From contig JACZWU010000001.1 in the NCBI GenBank assembly GCA_022571985.1, positions 529,501 to 593,500 of the forward strand: a stretch of DNA of 64,000 nt, in the 5' to 3' direction. The DNA is from Candidatus Zixiibacteriota bacterium (GTDB lineage Bacteria; Zixibacteria; MSB-5A5; GN15; FEB-12). The translations under genes were made by a program, and so were the position numbers. The notes beneath the pieces are model-generated. The model worked only from the letters and a program-made list of their open reading frames with translations. It was not told the DNA's origin and made no database searches. Within the stretch, counting starts at the first letter, position 1; every line of letters starts with the position of its first letter. This document shows, piece after piece, positions 55,455 to 64,000 of the stretch.

Positions 55455-56954
55455 ATGAAAATATATATGAGAAAAATGATATTTCTGCTGCTTTTGGCTT
55501 CTTTTTTCACAGCTCCAGTACTGGCCGGCAAAGTCAGCGTGGCGATTTCCGGTGATGACGAGGAAATTCAGTCTTATAAGAAAAAAAGAGTTACTTACAT
55601 ATCTTTTTCAGAACTTGTAGAAATTCTTGGCGGTCAGATCGACTGGGACGAAGTCGGCCATCTGGTTTCTTACAAAATCGACACTTCGGTTTTCAAATTC
55701 TTACTGGAATCCGCATATTTCAAACTGGGAGATTCAATTTTTAATATGACCTATCCGGCTGAGCTAAAAGAGGGACAGCTTTACCTGCCGGTCAAGACTT
55801 TTGCTCCCTTTTTGGACCGGGTAATATCAGACAAAGTAACCTGGGACCAAAACAAGAAACTGATAAGAATTTCATCGGATTACTTTAATGTAGCCGACCT
55901 GAGCGTTGTCAAAAAAGCAAACGGCCTTTTGATAGAAGTTTTTCTGACAGCGTCTCTGGCCTATGATGTTTTCGTAACCGAGGGCAACTGGGTAAACATT
56001 TCAATAAGAGGCGGCCGCATAAACAGAACCAGAGTTTTGTCCAGGCTTGATCGTAAGCTGATGTACAATCTCAAAGTTCATCAGCTGGCAGAATCTGGAC
56101 AGGTTTCATTGCGGATGCGCCACAAAATTACCAACTGGCACCATAAACTGGCTGATAACCCGCCGCGCATCCAGATTTCGATAGCGGACTCGGATTTTGA
56201 AATCGAAGAAAAGCCGCGCATAACTCCGATCGGTCCGGATGCAAAGATTGACGTCATAGTTATTGACCCTGGACATGGCGGACAGGACTATGGTGCCATA
56301 GGCAAAAAAGGTGCTCGCGAGAAAGATATCTGTCTGGATATCGCCAAAGAGCTGGCCAAAATTATCCGCAAAGACAAGCAGTTCAAAGTTGTCATGACCC
56401 GCGACCGCGACAAGACAATAACTCTGCAGGACAGAGCCAGAATCGCCAATGAATCAGCTGCCGACCTGTTTATATCTATTCATGCCAATGCATCCCTAAA
56501 GGACCATGTCCGGGGCTGGAACGTCTTCTTCTTGGCGCCGGCCAAAAATGACTCGGCCCGGGCGGTCGCCCAGTTTGAAAATAGCGTTTTTTTAAGAGAG
56601 CATGAGTCGTTAAATGAACTCGAGGAAGATATATTTTCTAAATACTATAATGATCAGATTTTGAGTATCTTAAACGAAATGATTCTGACAGAATTCCAGG
56701 AAGAGTCGCATGATTTCGCCCTGATGATTGACCGGGAATTCAGACGGAAGCTGAATATTCCCGCCCGCGGTGTTGACCAGGCCGGATTTTATGTTCTTAA
56801 TTCTGTTTATACGCCTTCGGTTCTAATAGAGGCCGGCTTTATTACTAACAGGAAAGAAGAAAAAATCATTGCTTCCAAATCATATCGGAAGAAGATTGCT
56901 AAAGCAATTTATGGAGCTATTAAAAGGTTCAAAGATAAGTATGAAAGCAATTAA
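55455..56954 (+). CDS. N-acetylmuramoyl-L-alanine amidase
   Basis: This Zn amidase cleaves the bond between MurNAc and the peptide stem, usually at septa. The 499 residues have a signal peptide, a copper-amine-oxidase N-like domain (about 28-140, with VSYKIDTSVFKFLLE), an AMIN-like domain (about 150-250), and the amidase_3 domain from 270: VIDPGHGGQDYGA with the first Zn His, GAREKDI with Glu, SIHANA with the second His and SVLIEAGFITN. It lies 10 nt after smpB. Confidence 0.93.
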   Translation: MKIYMRKMIFLLLLASFFTAPVLAGKVSVAISGDDEEIQSYKKKRVTYISFSELVEILGGQIDWDEVGHLVSYKIDTSVFKFLLESAYFKLGDSIFNMTYPAELKEGQLYLPVKTFAPFLDRVISDKVTWDQNKKLIRISSDYFNVADLSVVKKANGLLIEVFLTASLAYDVFVTEGNWVNISIRGGRINRTRVLSRLDRKLMYNLKVHQLAESGQVSLRMRHKITNWHHKLADNPPRIQISIADSDFEIEEKPRITPIGPDAKIDVIVIDPGHGGQDYGAIGKKGAREKDICLDIAKELAKIIRKDKQFKVVMTRDRDKTITLQDRARIANESAADLFISIHANASLKDHVRGWNVFFLAPAKNDSARAVAQFENSVFLREHESLNELEEDIFSKYYNDQILSILNEMILTEFQEESHDFALMIDREFRRKLNIPARGVDQAGFYVLNSVYTPSVLIEAGFITNRKEEKIIASKSYRKKIAKAIYGAIKRFKDKYESN

Positions 56955-56974
56955 AGATTCAGGAAAAGCCTGGT

Positions 56975-57799
56975 ATGGCAGATAACAGAGCGATAGGCAT
57001 TTTTGATTCAGGTGTGGGCGGCCTGACTGTCGCACGAGAAATTATCAGACTCCTGCCACAGGAAAATGTCGTTTATTTCGGCGATGTCGGCCGTACTCCC
57101 TATGGCGGCCGCTCCAGAGAGATCATCACTCATTTCACCCGCCAGGATATTACTTTTCTAATGGAACAAAATGTAAAATTTATTATCTGTGCCTGCAATA
57201 CGGCTTCGGCGGTGGCGCTTGAAGAAATATCTCAGGATTACTCCACCCCCATGACCGGCGTAATAAAGCCGGGTGCAAAAGCTGCTGTTGCGAAAACAAA
57301 AAATGGAAATATCGGCGTTATCGGAACTCTGGCTACTATCAACTCAAACGCCTACGCCAAGCAGATTCATAACATTGACCCCCAGCTAAAAGTCTATTCG
57401 CTGGCCTGTCCGCTGTTTGTACCTATGGTAGAGGAAGGCTACACCGACAAAGAGGCCACTTTCTTAATCGCCCGCGACTATCTGCACACCATGCATGATG
57501 TTGAAATCGATACCTTAGTGCTCGGCTGCACCCACTACTCTTTGCTCAAAGATGTAATCAGCGATGCTATGGGGGATAAGATTCAGCTGGTTGAAAGCGG
57601 TGTAGAAATTTCGAAATCAGTCTATCAGTATCTGGCAGATAACAATATGATGAACAGCCAGACCTCGCAAAAACCCGGTCCAGCCGGCGAACGCAAGTTT
57701 TTTGTATCCGACGTTCCTGATAAATTCACCAATTTAGCTTCGCGCTTTTTAGGAACAGAAGTCGAAAACGCCACCCGGGTTGATATAAGTGAGTACTGA
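56975..57799 (+). CDS. murI: Glutamate racemase
   Basis: MurI supplies D-glutamate for peptidoglycan. The 274 residues include GIFDSGVGGLTVAREI, the first catalytic cysteine in ACNTASAVAL and the second in VLGCTHYSLL. It follows the amidase by 20 nt, so both are cell-wall genes of one operon. Confidence 0.95.
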   Translation: MADNRAIGIFDSGVGGLTVAREIIRLLPQENVVYFGDVGRTPYGGRSREIITHFTRQDITFLMEQNVKFIICACNTASAVALEEISQDYSTPMTGVIKPGAKAAVAKTKNGNIGVIGTLATINSNAYAKQIHNIDPQLKVYSLACPLFVPMVEEGYTDKEATFLIARDYLHTMHDVEIDTLVLGCTHYSLLKDVISDAMGDKIQLVESGVEISKSVYQYLADNNMMNSQTSQKPGPAGERKFFVSDVPDKFTNLASRFLGTEVENATRVDISEY

Positions 57800-57810
57800 T
57801 CGCAATCGCT

Positions 57811-58689
57811 GTGAAAATACAAGAATACAAAGATAAATTTAAAAATGAGTTATTGGATATTGTTGACTCTATAAGTGAACAAGTCCAATCTTACAAATTT
57901 GACAATAACAATCAAGAAGCTACATGTGTCGTTTGTAGACCTATTCTAATATCAATATTTTCAATGGTCGAATCTATCTACATTCTAATGCAATACAGAA
58001 AAAAGATCGAAATCGATATTCTGAAAAGAAGCCTTATCGAATATCTTCTGGATCTTACCTTTTTGATCGCAAATGATGACACACGCCTAAACCGAAATTT
58101 CATAAACTACCATAAGCTGTTGCTCTATTGGTCGTCGAAAAACTTTTCATCTCAAGAGGCCAAAGAACATATACCCAGAATAGCACAGGAATATCGTGAT
58201 TACGTTTTGAGTGCTTTTCCAGAGATAGCAGAACAATACCATATCGACACTGGCTATGAATGGCAAAAGTTTGATAAGAAAATTAGAGATAAGTACAAAA
58301 AAAGTTGGTCTGGGAAAAACACAACAGAGCGTATCAATAAAGTGATGTCGACTTCTGAACACATGGCAATCTTGGATCAAATATTCTATGGTTTCCAATT
58401 TTATTCAAACAGAACACATCCTACGCCTTACGGACTCCCAAATTTTGATCCCAAAAGTGGAACTTTTTCTTTCGGATTATTCGTTGCTGACAGTAGCCTT
58501 TATAAAGACGAACAATTTGTTTACAGCGTGTCTGATATTGCAATTGCAGTGTTTTCCGAAACTTTAGAAAAGAAGCAACGGGATGCATTAGTAGAAAGAT
58601 TCAATGACTTAGTAGCAATTAGTCATAAATTAAAGACAGCCCTATTGGCATTAAGTAGAAAAACGCATGAATCTCGTTCTGGCCACTAA
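57811..58689 (+). CDS. DUF5677-like protein of unknown function
   Basis: The 292-residue protein is mostly helical. It has RPILISIFSMVESIYILMQ, then ILKRSLIEYLLDLTFLI and FYGFQFYSNRTHPTPYGLP, which resembles DUF5677 proteins. It begins with GTG, has no clear ribosome-binding site, is AT-rich compared with neighbours, and its end overlaps rdgB by 23 bp. A foreign gene inserted in a housekeeping operon is likely. Role unknown; DUF5677 proteins sometimes occur near defence genes, which is weak evidence. Confidence 0.6.
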   Translation: MKIQEYKDKFKNELLDIVDSISEQVQSYKFDNNNQEATCVVCRPILISIFSMVESIYILMQYRKKIEIDILKRSLIEYLLDLTFLIANDDTRLNRNFINYHKLLLYWSSKNFSSQEAKEHIPRIAQEYRDYVLSAFPEIAEQYHIDTGYEWQKFDKKIRDKYKKSWSGKNTTERINKVMSTSEHMAILDQIFYGFQFYSNRTHPTPYGLPNFDPKSGTFSFGLFVADSSLYKDEQFVYSVSDIAIAVFSETLEKKQRDALVERFNDLVAISHKLKTALLALSRKTHESRSGH

Positions 58690-59287
58690 CAACGACGATA
58701 AAATCAAAGAGATAAAATATCTGCTCGAAGACCTGCCGGTTACGATCTTTTCCCGTGACGATTTTTTGGAGTTTCCCGATGTCGAAGAAACAGGTCAGAC
58801 CTTAAAAGAAAACGCCCTCTTAAAAGCCAAAACAATAGCCGAGTTCTGCGACATGCCGGCTCTGGCCGACGACACCGGCCTTGAAGTAGACGCGCTTGAC
58901 GGCGCTCCCGGAATTTATTCCGCGCGCTATGCCGGTGACAACGTCAGCTATGCCGACAATGTCAATAAGCTCATAAAAGAGATGAAAGACGTGCCCAAAG
59001 AAAAGCGCACTGCCCGTTTCCGCTGTGTTATCGCCATAGACTGGAACGACGGTAATACTGAAACTGTCGAGGGTGTCTGCGAGGGCTTTATAACTGAAGA
59101 TATTCAGGGCGACAAGGGCTTTGGCTATGACCCGGTTTTCTACTACCCTCCAAAAGATAAACGATTTTCTCAAATGACAATTGAAGAAAAGAATATGGTC
59201 TCACACCGTGGTCTGGCTCTTCAGAATATGGTTGATTTAATAATGGAAAAAGCAAATAAACTAAGGGCAGCCCAAAGCGGCGATTAG
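58667..59287 (+). CDS. rdgB: dITP/XTP pyrophosphatase (RdgB/HAM1)
   Basis: The enzyme removes deaminated purine nucleotides. The 206 residues show LVLATNNDDKIKEI, ADDTGLEVDALDGAPGIYSA and KGFGYDPVFYYPP, all family signatures. The start lies inside the end of the preceding DUF5677-like gene. Confidence 0.95.
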   Translation: MNLVLATNNDDKIKEIKYLLEDLPVTIFSRDDFLEFPDVEETGQTLKENALLKAKTIAEFCDMPALADDTGLEVDALDGAPGIYSARYAGDNVSYADNVNKLIKEMKDVPKEKRTARFRCVIAIDWNDGNTETVEGVCEGFITEDIQGDKGFGYDPVFYYPPKDKRFSQMTIEEKNMVSHRGLALQNMVDLIMEKANKLRAAQSGD

Positions 59288-59293
59288 GGTTAC

Positions 59294-59338
59294 GTCACCC
59301 TTCGACCCCGGTCGGGACTGACGCAGGCTCAGGGTGAC
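59294..59338. repeat. Intergenic hairpin with inserted loop
   Basis: Arms GTCACCCTTCGAC and GCAGGCTCAGGGTGAC flank a loop with GGTCGGGACTGAC. It is the same family as those at 14651 and 20001, but in the opposite orientation to both, and its loop carries an insertion as at 20001. Confidence 0.85.
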
Positions 59339-59386
59339 ATCCATATTGGAGAGACATCCTCTCAGCATGACGGCCTGATTCTTCGG

Positions 59387-59899
59387 TCAACCCCTTTCGT
59401 CTGCTAAATCCAGTTCCATATATTCAGCGCCTTCGACCGGATTATAGCGGTATGCTGAGATTGATTTAAAACCAAGCGAAACATACAATTTTATGGCTGT
59501 GGTCATACTGTCAATCGTATCAAGTTTCATTCTGGAATATCCAATTATTTTAGCCTGCTCGATTACAGATTCTGCCAGCTTTCGTCCAATTCTCCGGCCG
59601 CGAAATTCGGGACGTACCCAGAGCCGCTTCATCTCGCAAACTTCTTTATTTACTTTCCAGAGACCGACACAGCCGGCTATTTTTTGGTCGTAGAGCGCCA
59701 GCAGCAGGCGGCCTGCGGGTGCTGCATACTTGCCAGGCAGCGCTTCTAATTCTTTGTCGAAGTCTTGAAAACAGAGATCAAAATTTAATGATTTGGCGTA
59801 TTCCGAAAAGAGCAGGCGGATTGTTTCTAACTGTTCAATTGACTCAGCGCTTAATATTTCCAGGGCCTGGCTATGCCAGTCATTTGTCTGCATACTCAT
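59387..59899 (-). CDS. GNAT-family N-acetyltransferase
   Basis: The protein has the acetyl-CoA-binding signature VCEMKRLWVRPEFRGRRIGR followed by KLAESVIEQAKIIG, and SLGFKSISAYRYNP. The frame is open well upstream, but that part runs into the peptidase gene. The start (ATG at 59899, 20-nt overlap) is uncertain; ATGs at 59893 and 59929 are options. Substrate unknown. Confidence 0.78.
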   Translation of the reverse strand: MSMQTNDWHSQALEILSAESIEQLETIRLLFSEYAKSLNFDLCFQDFDKELEALPGKYAAPAGRLLLALYDQKIAGCVGLWKVNKEVCEMKRLWVRPEFRGRRIGRKLAESVIEQAKIIGYSRMKLDTIDSMTTAIKLYVSLGFKSISAYRYNPVEGAEYMELDLADERG

Positions 59900-61154
59900 T
59901 CGTTTTTTGTCTGATAGCTCTTGTGACATCCTGCTTATTAATACCAAGTACCCGTTCGATAGTCTTATAAAGCTCAGCGTCTGAAACCCCCGAAGAAAGC
60001 AATTCTTTGACTTTTTCTGCTTTCCCCTCCTGATAGGCCATCTTGCAGAGCACGGCTCCAACTGTATAGTAGGTAACAGTACTGCCTTCCAGATAGGGGC
60101 TGTCAAGAATCTGCTGAAAGGTAATAGTGTCGTTGCTATAAAAAAACTGGTCTAAGTCAACAGCTAAGCTGTCGAACGGCCGGTTCATCGAGCCGCCTAA
60201 ATAGGTGGCAATTCCTTCATTGAGGATAAAATGCGGCTTAAAATCTCTGAAGAGAACATGCGTAATCTCATGAGGGTACCACTCGCTGGCCAGCGAGCTG
60301 AACACTTGCGCGTTAGGAGTGTTAGACCTGCCTGAAGACGGCCCTAACATAAATCCTAGCCCCGCGGCGGCGGCTATTTCATCCTGATGGCGCGTGATGT
60401 AAAACTCTATCGGTGACACTTTGGGCAGCTTATATTTTTTGCGGACAGTTTTGATAAACTTGGTCATGCGCAGACCGACTGCTCGATCAAAGAAAAAATC
60501 ATGCGGAAAATGATAGTCGATCGGACCCATCCGCCTTTTGTCCCAGTTATCGGTGATAATATGCAGCGGGTCGTAAAGCCGGTACTCGGTCGAGTCTCTT
60601 TTCTTTCTCAGACTATCCGGCATTTGCGATTGGTAACCTACTCGCTTGCCCTGAGGTAAAGTATCAATCTTTTTTTCTTTATCATCTTTCTTAATTTTAA
60701 TCTTAACTTTTTTGGCGTACATCGTCTGCAAAGCCCAGGGGTTCGAGCCTTTATACGGTTCTTCTAAGCCCTCGCTGTAATACAGGGTTCGTATGGCGTA
60801 GAACTTCCCCTCTTTTTCTATACTGAGTAGCAGCGGCGGAAAAGATTTTATGATACGCTCGCTGTTATAAATCCAGCTGCGGGCTGCATAGGGGTCGCTG
60901 TAACGTTTCAGTTCTTTTTGATTCCAAAGAGAGCTGTCGATCGCGCTGTCAGGATTTGAACTTAGGAATTTCCGCCAGAGGTCATAAACCGCTTTGATAT
61001 CAGCATCAGTCGTATCTACCCGGACAGTTATGGGCAGGTCAATAAGTTCGACATAGCCGGGCGGATGTTCGGCTGCAAAAAGATTACAAATAGAAATAAG
61101 AAAAATTGTGACAGTTATTGAAACTCGCTGCATTAAAAACAGAAGACTGTTCAT
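59880..61154 (-). CDS. Secreted gluzincin-type metallopeptidase
   Basis: The 424-residue protein has a signal peptide (up to about 28) and a zinc-binding HEITH motif (H295, E296, H299), with the third ligand E313 in LNEGIATYLGG. This H-E-x2-H plus N-E-x layout fits the peptidase MA clan (M1/M61-like). The N-terminal half is unknown and contains a basic patch KKVKIKIKKDDKEKK. It lies 5 nt after the PorV-like gene, so the envelope genes may be co-expressed. Confidence 0.78.
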   Translation of the reverse strand: MNSLLFLMQRVSITVTIFLISICNLFAAEHPPGYVELIDLPITVRVDTTDADIKAVYDLWRKFLSSNPDSAIDSSLWNQKELKRYSDPYAARSWIYNSERIIKSFPPLLLSIEKEGKFYAIRTLYYSEGLEEPYKGSNPWALQTMYAKKVKIKIKKDDKEKKIDTLPQGKRVGYQSQMPDSLRKKRDSTEYRLYDPLHIITDNWDKRRMGPIDYHFPHDFFFDRAVGLRMTKFIKTVRKKYKLPKVSPIEFYITRHQDEIAAAAGLGFMLGPSSGRSNTPNAQVFSSLASEWYPHEITHVLFRDFKPHFILNEGIATYLGGSMNRPFDSLAVDLDQFFYSNDTITFQQILDSPYLEGSTVTYYTVGAVLCKMAYQEGKAEKVKELLSSGVSDAELYKTIERVLGINKQDVTRAIRQKTNEYADK

Positions 61155-61159
61155 ATCGA

Positions 61160-62065
61160 TTATAAACTAAAATTCAGATTAAACAGATGCGAAGTGCCCA
61201 AATTATTTGAAAACGGGATAAAGGCATAGTCGACCGACATATTTCTTTTGGTGAATGTCGCGCCGGCTGTAAAATTCTTGCTGTCGTAATTTAACATATA
61301 TCCGCTGCGGATGCTGAAAATTTCGTTGACTACAGCCTCCGCTCCCAGATGCAGATGCGCTTCGTCATCTAGATAAACCAGTTCGGCGGCGCCATTGTAG
61401 CGTTCGTTATACTCGTAGGCAGCCCCAAAGCGATAGCTTGTCGGCAGTGAAATATCAGCCGAACCTATCAGGCCAGCCTGCTCTAAGCGGAAACTCGAGC
61501 CCAGTGATATGGCCGAGCCGGCCAGTTCAATCTTTGGAGTCGCCTGATAGCGCGCACCGATATCGACATTGAATGACGAGCCGCGATAGCTGCCAATCTT
61601 TTCAATTATCCAGCCGGCGCCTAGGCCTATATCGAGCTTTGGATTGATTCGATAGGCAAAGCCGCCTTTGAATGAAACATCGTGCGCCTCAAAACTATCT
61701 ATCGGAACAGCGCTAGGGAAAAGCCTGTTTTCGATCCCATCGACTGCTGCAAATCTTATTCCGGCATGAATAAACAGTTTCGGAGTTAGTCCGGCTGCGA
61801 TGAAACCAGACTCCAGCCGGATATTTTCCCAGTACTCGGTATGACCAAACGATGCTGTGAATTTTTCAAAACCTGCCGCCGCTGCCGGATTAAAAACGAC
61901 AGCGTTGGGGTCGTTGCTGCTTCCGGGAAATGTCGAGCCCATTCCGGCCAAGCGCGCACCATGGTCGATTTTGAGTAGCGCCACCCCATCTTGAGCCTGC
62001 GGCAGGCTGAACAGGCATACGACTGTCAAAATCGTCAGGCTTATTATTGCAAACAGGTTTTTCAT
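61160..62065 (-). CDS. PorV/PorQ-family outer-membrane beta-barrel protein
   Basis: The 301-residue protein has a signal peptide, then DHGARLAGMGSTFPGSSNDP and VVFNPAAAAGFEKF near the mature N-terminus, as in PorV/PorQ proteins. Alternating hydrophobic strands follow and it ends in FNLNFSL with an aromatic-rich C-terminus suitable for beta-barrel insertion. It is a paralogue of the next gene upstream. Type IX secretion genes are not seen here. Confidence 0.78.
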   Translation of the reverse strand: MKNLFAIISLTILTVVCLFSLPQAQDGVALLKIDHGARLAGMGSTFPGSSNDPNAVVFNPAAAAGFEKFTASFGHTEYWENIRLESGFIAAGLTPKLFIHAGIRFAAVDGIENRLFPSAVPIDSFEAHDVSFKGGFAYRINPKLDIGLGAGWIIEKIGSYRGSSFNVDIGARYQATPKIELAGSAISLGSSFRLEQAGLIGSADISLPTSYRFGAAYEYNERYNGAAELVYLDDEAHLHLGAEAVVNEIFSIRSGYMLNYDSKNFTAGATFTKRNMSVDYAFIPFSNNLGTSHLFNLNFSL

Positions 62066-62077
62066 TTATACTTAACT

Positions 62078-63067
62078 TTAAAAAAGAATGTCGAATGAGA
62101 AAATATGCTCTTCCCCTTCGCCGGCTTTGTCAGTTGAAAAAGCATAATCAATAGCCAGGGTATTACCGCCCAGCTTAAATAGATAGCCGGTACCGGCAGT
62201 GAAACTTCCGTCCGAAAGTCCGGCTCTTATTGCAAATTTTTGTTCAACCAGATATTCGGCGCCGGTGTAAAATCGGACAGTTGATTTGTTATGCTTTAGG
62301 ATATCAACCGCCAGATTAAGAGTCTTGTGTAAGAAACTTGCTGCGCCGCCTATGGCGAACTCGGTGGGAACGTTATCTACCTGTTCGCTGGCCGGTGTAT
62401 TACCCCCGAAATATCTTCTGACATATTCGCTGTTGCTCCAGACAAACCTGGCGCCTATATTTTTGACAGCAACACCGAGCTGAATATTTTGAACCGGCAT
62501 CAGGTCGCGTTTTTCGCGGTCGACAAGCTGGTCAAAGTAAATCATAATGCCGAAATCTATGCCGACAGTACCGCTGTTTATCTCCGTAAAATTTGACTGG
62601 AAATAATTTATCTTAAGTCCTGCCGAAAGATAGTTCTCAAAACGCTTGGCAAATAAAATTCCAATATCGTGGCTGTTGAAGCTTACGTCGTGACCTGCTA
62701 ATTGCCCCAGACTGTTCCTTGCTTCTACCGAGCCGGAACCGGCATAAAGCCAGTTGATGCCCAGTACAGAATTACCCTGGGTTGGAAACAATATTGAAAT
62801 ATAAGTCAGCGAGCGGTCAAGTTTCATGGCCCGGTAGGAAGTTGTAAACAGCTTTTTTTTCATGTTGGCCAGACCGGCCGGATTATACAAAAGACCAGCG
62901 CCATCATCGGAAATCCCCATGTAGGCTCCGCCCATAGCTGCAGCTCTGGCGCCGATAGGAATTTCTAAGAAGCTGGCGGCATAGCCAGCGCCTTCATCAC
63001 CTGCAGATGCAGAACCTATTGTAGTTAAGAAGATGAGTCCGGACAGTAATATAGTTTTTCTAATCAT
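62078..63067 (-). CDS. PorV/PorQ-family outer-membrane beta-barrel protein
   Basis: The 329-residue protein has a signal peptide, the block FLEIPIGARAAAMGGAYMGI and LLYNPAGLANM, the PorV hallmark, then beta strands to FSFDILF. It follows the surface protein gene by 11 nt and is next to its paralogue. PorV-type proteins carry substrates to the surface in T9SS bacteria; in other phyla the role is unclear. Confidence 0.8.
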   Translation of the reverse strand: MIRKTILLSGLIFLTTIGSASAGDEGAGYAASFLEIPIGARAAAMGGAYMGISDDGAGLLYNPAGLANMKKKLFTTSYRAMKLDRSLTYISILFPTQGNSVLGINWLYAGSGSVEARNSLGQLAGHDVSFNSHDIGILFAKRFENYLSAGLKINYFQSNFTEINSGTVGIDFGIMIYFDQLVDREKRDLMPVQNIQLGVAVKNIGARFVWSNSEYVRRYFGGNTPASEQVDNVPTEFAIGGAASFLHKTLNLAVDILKHNKSTVRFYTGAEYLVEQKFAIRAGLSDGSFTAGTGYLFKLGGNTLAIDYAFSTDKAGEGEEHIFSFDILF

Positions 63068-63078
63068 TAAATTTTTAC

Positions 63079-64000
63079 CTATGGTATAATTGCCAGTTTT
63101 CCCCAGCGGGTTTCGCCGGTCGAAAATACAACTTTGAAATAATACATACCCACCGCTAACTCATCGCCCTGCCCGTTTAGAGCATCCCAGTCTACTCGAG
63201 CCGTAAGATTGGGATAGAAATTGGCTGCAAAAAACTTATTATCAATAACTCGACGAACAAGATTCATAGCGAAATCATAAACTTCGATTGTTACCGAAGC
63301 ATCCTGCTTTAAGGCAAACCGGAAAGTAATATCGCCTCCGCTGTGCTGAACATTGCTGTACGGCACCGGGAAAGCATAAACCTCTTCGACCGCAGTTGCG
63401 GTATCAACTACATAAAATCCCTGTGAGACTGAACTGGCCAAATCAACTACCAAGACTCTGTCTTCGCCCCCAACCCAGAGATTACCGTCAATTACCTCTA
63501 CCCCAAAAACAGGGCGGGAGGCATCATATATTTCTTCTCCTGCAAAATCATTAAACTGCATCGTATCCCAGCTAAAACCGGTGTCTGACGAAAAAATCAA
63601 ACCATTGTTAGTTGCCGCAAATACAGTATCACCGTTAAAAGCAAAGTTCCAGGCAAAGTCGTTATATACCGAAACCCAGAGACGCTCAAAAATAAATGAC
63701 GAATCCGGCAGCAACACCGGCACCACCGCCCCGGCGGCGATTCCGTTAGTCTCTCCGCTTCCGACAGGACGGCATGAAGCCCAGACAATGGCCGGGTCAG
63801 CGCCGCGGTACTGAATTTCCATGGCCGGCACAAAATTTCCGGTTACTCCGGCCACAAAAGGATTGGCAATGTTATATTGAAACTGCACCACCGCGTTAGC
63901 CACTAAAGTATCAGTATTTATTCTGGTAATTTTAAATTTTGGAGGCTGGGCGGAGTCGCGCGCGTTTGAGATGGCAAAGCCATTTTTAGTGCCAATAAAG
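63079..64000 (-). CDS. Large secreted or surface protein, 5' part outside window
   Basis: The frame stays open to the right edge with no start needed there; a GTG at 63903 is only an internal codon. The visible 307 residues include beta-propeller-like text (NTDTLVANAVVQFQYNIANP, DTVFAATNNGLIFSSDTGFS) and a FlgD-like Ig domain at the C-terminus: VTIEVYDFAMNLVRRV, WDALNGQGDELAVGMYYFKV and GETRWGKLAIIP. Such C-terminal domains occur in exported proteins of FCB bacteria. The gene leads a minus-strand operon with two PorV-like proteins and the peptidase. Confidence 0.8.
   Translation of the reverse strand, partial: FIGTKNGFAISNARDSAQPPKFKITRINTDTLVANAVVQFQYNIANPFVAGVTGNFVPAMEIQYRGADPAIVWASCRPVGSGETNGIAAGAVVPVLLPDSSFIFERLWVSVYNDFAWNFAFNGDTVFAATNNGLIFSSDTGFSWDTMQFNDFAGEEIYDASRPVFGVEVIDGNLWVGGEDRVLVVDLASSVSQGFYVVDTATAVEEVYAFPVPYSNVQHSGGDITFRFALKQDASVTIEVYDFAMNLVRRVIDNKFFAANFYPNLTARVDWDALNGQGDELAVGMYYFKVVFSTGETRWGKLAIIP

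Noticed and set aside
59294-59338. Rho-independent terminator of rdgB
   Set aside because: It forms a stem but has no T-run after it, and it belongs to a repeat family found elsewhere in the window. Terminator action remains possible but is not its defining nature.
61160-64000. Type IX secretion locus
   Set aside because: PorV-like proteins and a FlgD-like C-terminus are present, but none of the core components (PorK, PorL, PorM, PorN, SprA) is seen.

Overview
The window looks like a chromosomal segment of an uncultured Gram-negative bacterium of the FCB superphylum, most likely a candidate phylum such as Zixibacteria or a relative. The signs are PorV/PorQ-type outer-membrane proteins, a complete Tol-Pal cluster, secreted proteins with dockerin-like ends, a pyruvate phosphate dikinase next to an ADP-forming acyl-CoA synthetase, a type-2 ferredoxin-NADP reductase, and many hairpin-forming intergenic repeats. 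This placement is inferred from gene content. No rRNA, tRNA or CRISPR was seen.

Layout. 1-3380 (minus): methyltransferase, mannose-1-phosphate guanylyltransferase, SPOR lipoprotein, Sua5/YrdC and a low-molecular-weight phosphatase cut by the left edge, with the last four overlapping in series. 3605-10079 (plus): a full SUF iron-sulfur operon, Rrf2 regulator-sufC-sufB-sufD-Rieske-sufS-sufU-sufT. 10080-14600: a repeat-dense spacer, a possible nuclease-like orphan, then E2-lipB-fabL (a fatty acid/lipoate group) and a DinB-like protein. 14963-18850: an accessory island with a 972-residue HD plus GHKL-ATPase protein, an ORF6N gene, 27-bp palindromes and extra copies of the nadA 3' end. 18854-29062 (minus): nadA, ferredoxin reductase, peroxiredoxin, gltX, a membrane protein, ADP-forming acyl-CoA synthetase and ppdK. 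30015-37737 (minus): a four-gene membrane module of unknown function present twice in tandem in the same order. 38891-42621 (plus): a MutL-family actin-fold ATPase with two unknown partners. 43180-50424 (plus): tolQ-tolR-tolA-tolB-pal-cpoB, an unknown gene and ligA. 50603-53192: two paralogous dockerin-like secreted proteins. 53310-59287: small unknown, PhaR-like regulator, response regulator, then smpB-amidase-murI-unknown-rdgB. 59387-64000 (minus): acetyltransferase, secreted gluzincin-type peptidase, two PorV-like proteins and a large surface protein cut by the right edge.

How it fits together. Housekeeping functions (Fe-S assembly, NAD synthesis, lipoylation, envelope constriction, cell wall, DNA ligation, nucleotide sanitation) are interrupted by small AT-rich foreign-looking genes at 10493-10984, 14963-18700, 53310-53747 and 57811-58689. 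The most unusual parts are (i) the nadA 3'-end/ORF6N/palindrome arrangement, which reads like serial insertion of cassettes that each bring a replacement nadA terminus; (ii) the duplicated four-gene membrane module; (iii) the HD-GHKL protein, a possible defence or stress ATPase; and (iv) intergenic hairpins of several families whose loops repeatedly contain the motif AGTCCC.
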